From positions 1 through 5,282 of the forward strand of contig UQSB01000081.1 of assembly GCA_900543505.1 (NCBI GenBank): DNA of 5,282 nucleotides, in the 5' to 3' direction. Below are positions 5,067 to 5,282 of the stretch, in pieces. The DNA comes from an uncultured Collinsella sp. (GTDB lineage Bacteria; Actinomycetota; Coriobacteriia; Coriobacteriales; Coriobacteriaceae). How positions within the stretch are numbered: the stretch's first letter is position 1; each line of letters starts with the position of its first letter. The notes below the pieces were generated by a model. That model saw only the letters and a program-made list of their open reading frames with translations. It was not told where the DNA came from and ran no database searches. Position numbers and translations under genes: made by a program.

Positions 5067-5090
5067 TGGAGCGGACAACGGGGCGTCCGC
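5067..5090 (-). pseudogene. Collapsed tRNA-Gly copy (acceptor stem and CCA only)
   Basis: The minus strand reads GCGGAC, then GCCCCGTT, then GTCCGC and TCCA. The last 18 nt are identical to the 3' end of tRNA-Gly, and the first six equal its 5' end, so the sequence equals the intact gene with about 52 internal nt (D arm, anticodon arm and most of the T arm) removed. It would fold as a 6-bp mini-helix with a glycine-type discriminator and CCA. The GCGGAC could also come from the neighbouring repeat, making this only a 3'-end remnant. It cannot decode. Confidence 0.6.
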
Positions 5091-5205
5091 GTATCCGCTT
5101 CGCGGATCCGCACCGGCTTCGGCCGCCTGCCGGCGCCCTCGCCAGCTCGCTACAAACGCTCCGCGTTTGCTTAACGCTCGCTCCCTCTCGGGTTCGAGCC
5201 CATGC
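5085..5205. repeat. Hairpin-string element joined to the tRNA remnant
   Basis: About 120 bp of non-coding GC-rich DNA carrying successive small hairpins: ATCCGC-TTC-GCGGAT (5093-5107), CGGC-TTCG-GCCG (5114-5125, a stable UUCG-type tetraloop) and CAAACGC-TCC-GCGTTTG (5153-5169). It ends with the 28-nt repeat copy and a T-arm-like CGGGTTCGAGCCC (5189-5201). An arginine-rich open frame crosses it on the minus strand but looks spurious. Confidence 0.55.
5173..5200. repeat. 28-nt dispersed repeat, copy 2
   Basis: Matches 4828-4855 at 26 of 28 positions. Its last part, CGGGTTCGAGCC, equals tRNA T-arm sequence but is on the plus strand, opposite to all tRNA genes here. Confidence 0.85.
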
Positions 5206-5213
5206 GATGGATA

Positions 5214-5245
5214 CAAAAAAGCCCGACTACCGTGGTAGTCGGGCT
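5214..5245 (-). terminator. Rho-independent terminator of the right-edge tRNA
   Basis: On the minus strand, AGCCCGACTACC pairs perfectly with GGTAGTCGGGCT (5220-5245; nominal 2-nt loop, effectively 4) and is followed by TTTTTG. It starts 8 nt after the CCA of the tRNA at 5254. Confidence 0.92.
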
Positions 5246-5253
5246 GTTGCGTT

Positions 5254-5282
5254 TGGAGCGGACAACGGGGCTCGAACCCGCG
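5254..5282 (-). tRNA. Partial tRNA (3' part), tRNA-Gly-like
   Basis: The 29 nt are identical to the 3' end of the tRNA-Gly at 2780-2808: T-arm with TTCGAGC, acceptor strand TGTCCGC, U discriminator and CCA. The anticodon lies beyond the window, so a glycine isoacceptor is likely but GCC is not proven. Confidence 0.85.

Noticed and set aside
4828..5200. CRISPR array
   Set aside because: The 28-nt repeat occurs only twice, 317 bp apart, with no regular spacers and no cas genes.
4806..5216. 136-codon minus-strand frame through the right-hand repeats
   Set aside because: It crosses a terminator, the tRNA remnant and several hairpins; the arginine-rich translation simply follows GC-rich repeat DNA.

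Overview
The window is high-GC bacterial DNA (AT-rich only around 2,220-2,660) in which every confident gene lies on the minus strand. Its style is actinobacterial: a GH13 alpha-glucosidase of the actinobacterial type, an oxygen-sensitive (anaerobic) ribonucleotide reductase, and tRNA genes with encoded CCA ends. An anaerobic gut actinobacterium of the Coriobacteriia (Collinsella-like) fits best. That attribution is an inference from gene content and general resemblance, not a search result.

Layout, left to right. Positions 1-2021 hold the anaerobic ribonucleoside-triphosphate reductase gene nrdD, read leftwards and cut by the window edge. Its last genuine codon is near position 24, because the first 30 bases are a near-perfect fold-back copy of 48-77, probably a contig-end artefact. 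Upstream of nrdD (2022-2300) lie a roughly 220-nt leader with possible RNA structure and a promoter bracketed by two NrdR-box-like sequences 32 bp apart. Positions 2300-2656 contain no convincing gene, only two palindrome-like sites, a 12-bp triplicated repeat and possible remnants of a plus-strand reading frame that runs towards the tRNA 3' end. Positions 2657-2896 are a compact tRNA operon: promoter, tRNA-Gly(GCC), a 3-nt gap, tRNA-Val(GAC) and a strong terminator. Positions 2998-4731 are the GH13 alpha-glucosidase, with a hairpin between its stop and the tRNA promoter.

From 4732 to the right edge there is no protein gene. This stretch is dense in structure: palindromes upstream of the glucosidase, a 28-nt repeat present twice, a 100-nt long-range hairpin that folds better as plus-strand RNA, a terminator serving only a 24-nt collapsed remnant of tRNA-Gly, a string of small hairpins, another terminator, and the 3' part of a second tRNA-Gly-like gene at the edge.

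Functionally, nrdD supplies dNTPs without oxygen and is probably repressed by NrdR when dATP/ATP is high. The glucosidase releases glucose from imported oligosaccharides in the cytoplasm. The tRNAs are housekeeping genes. The most interesting material is not protein-coding: the right-hand structured, tRNA-derived repeat region and the nrdD control region. I found no complete new defence or mobile system.
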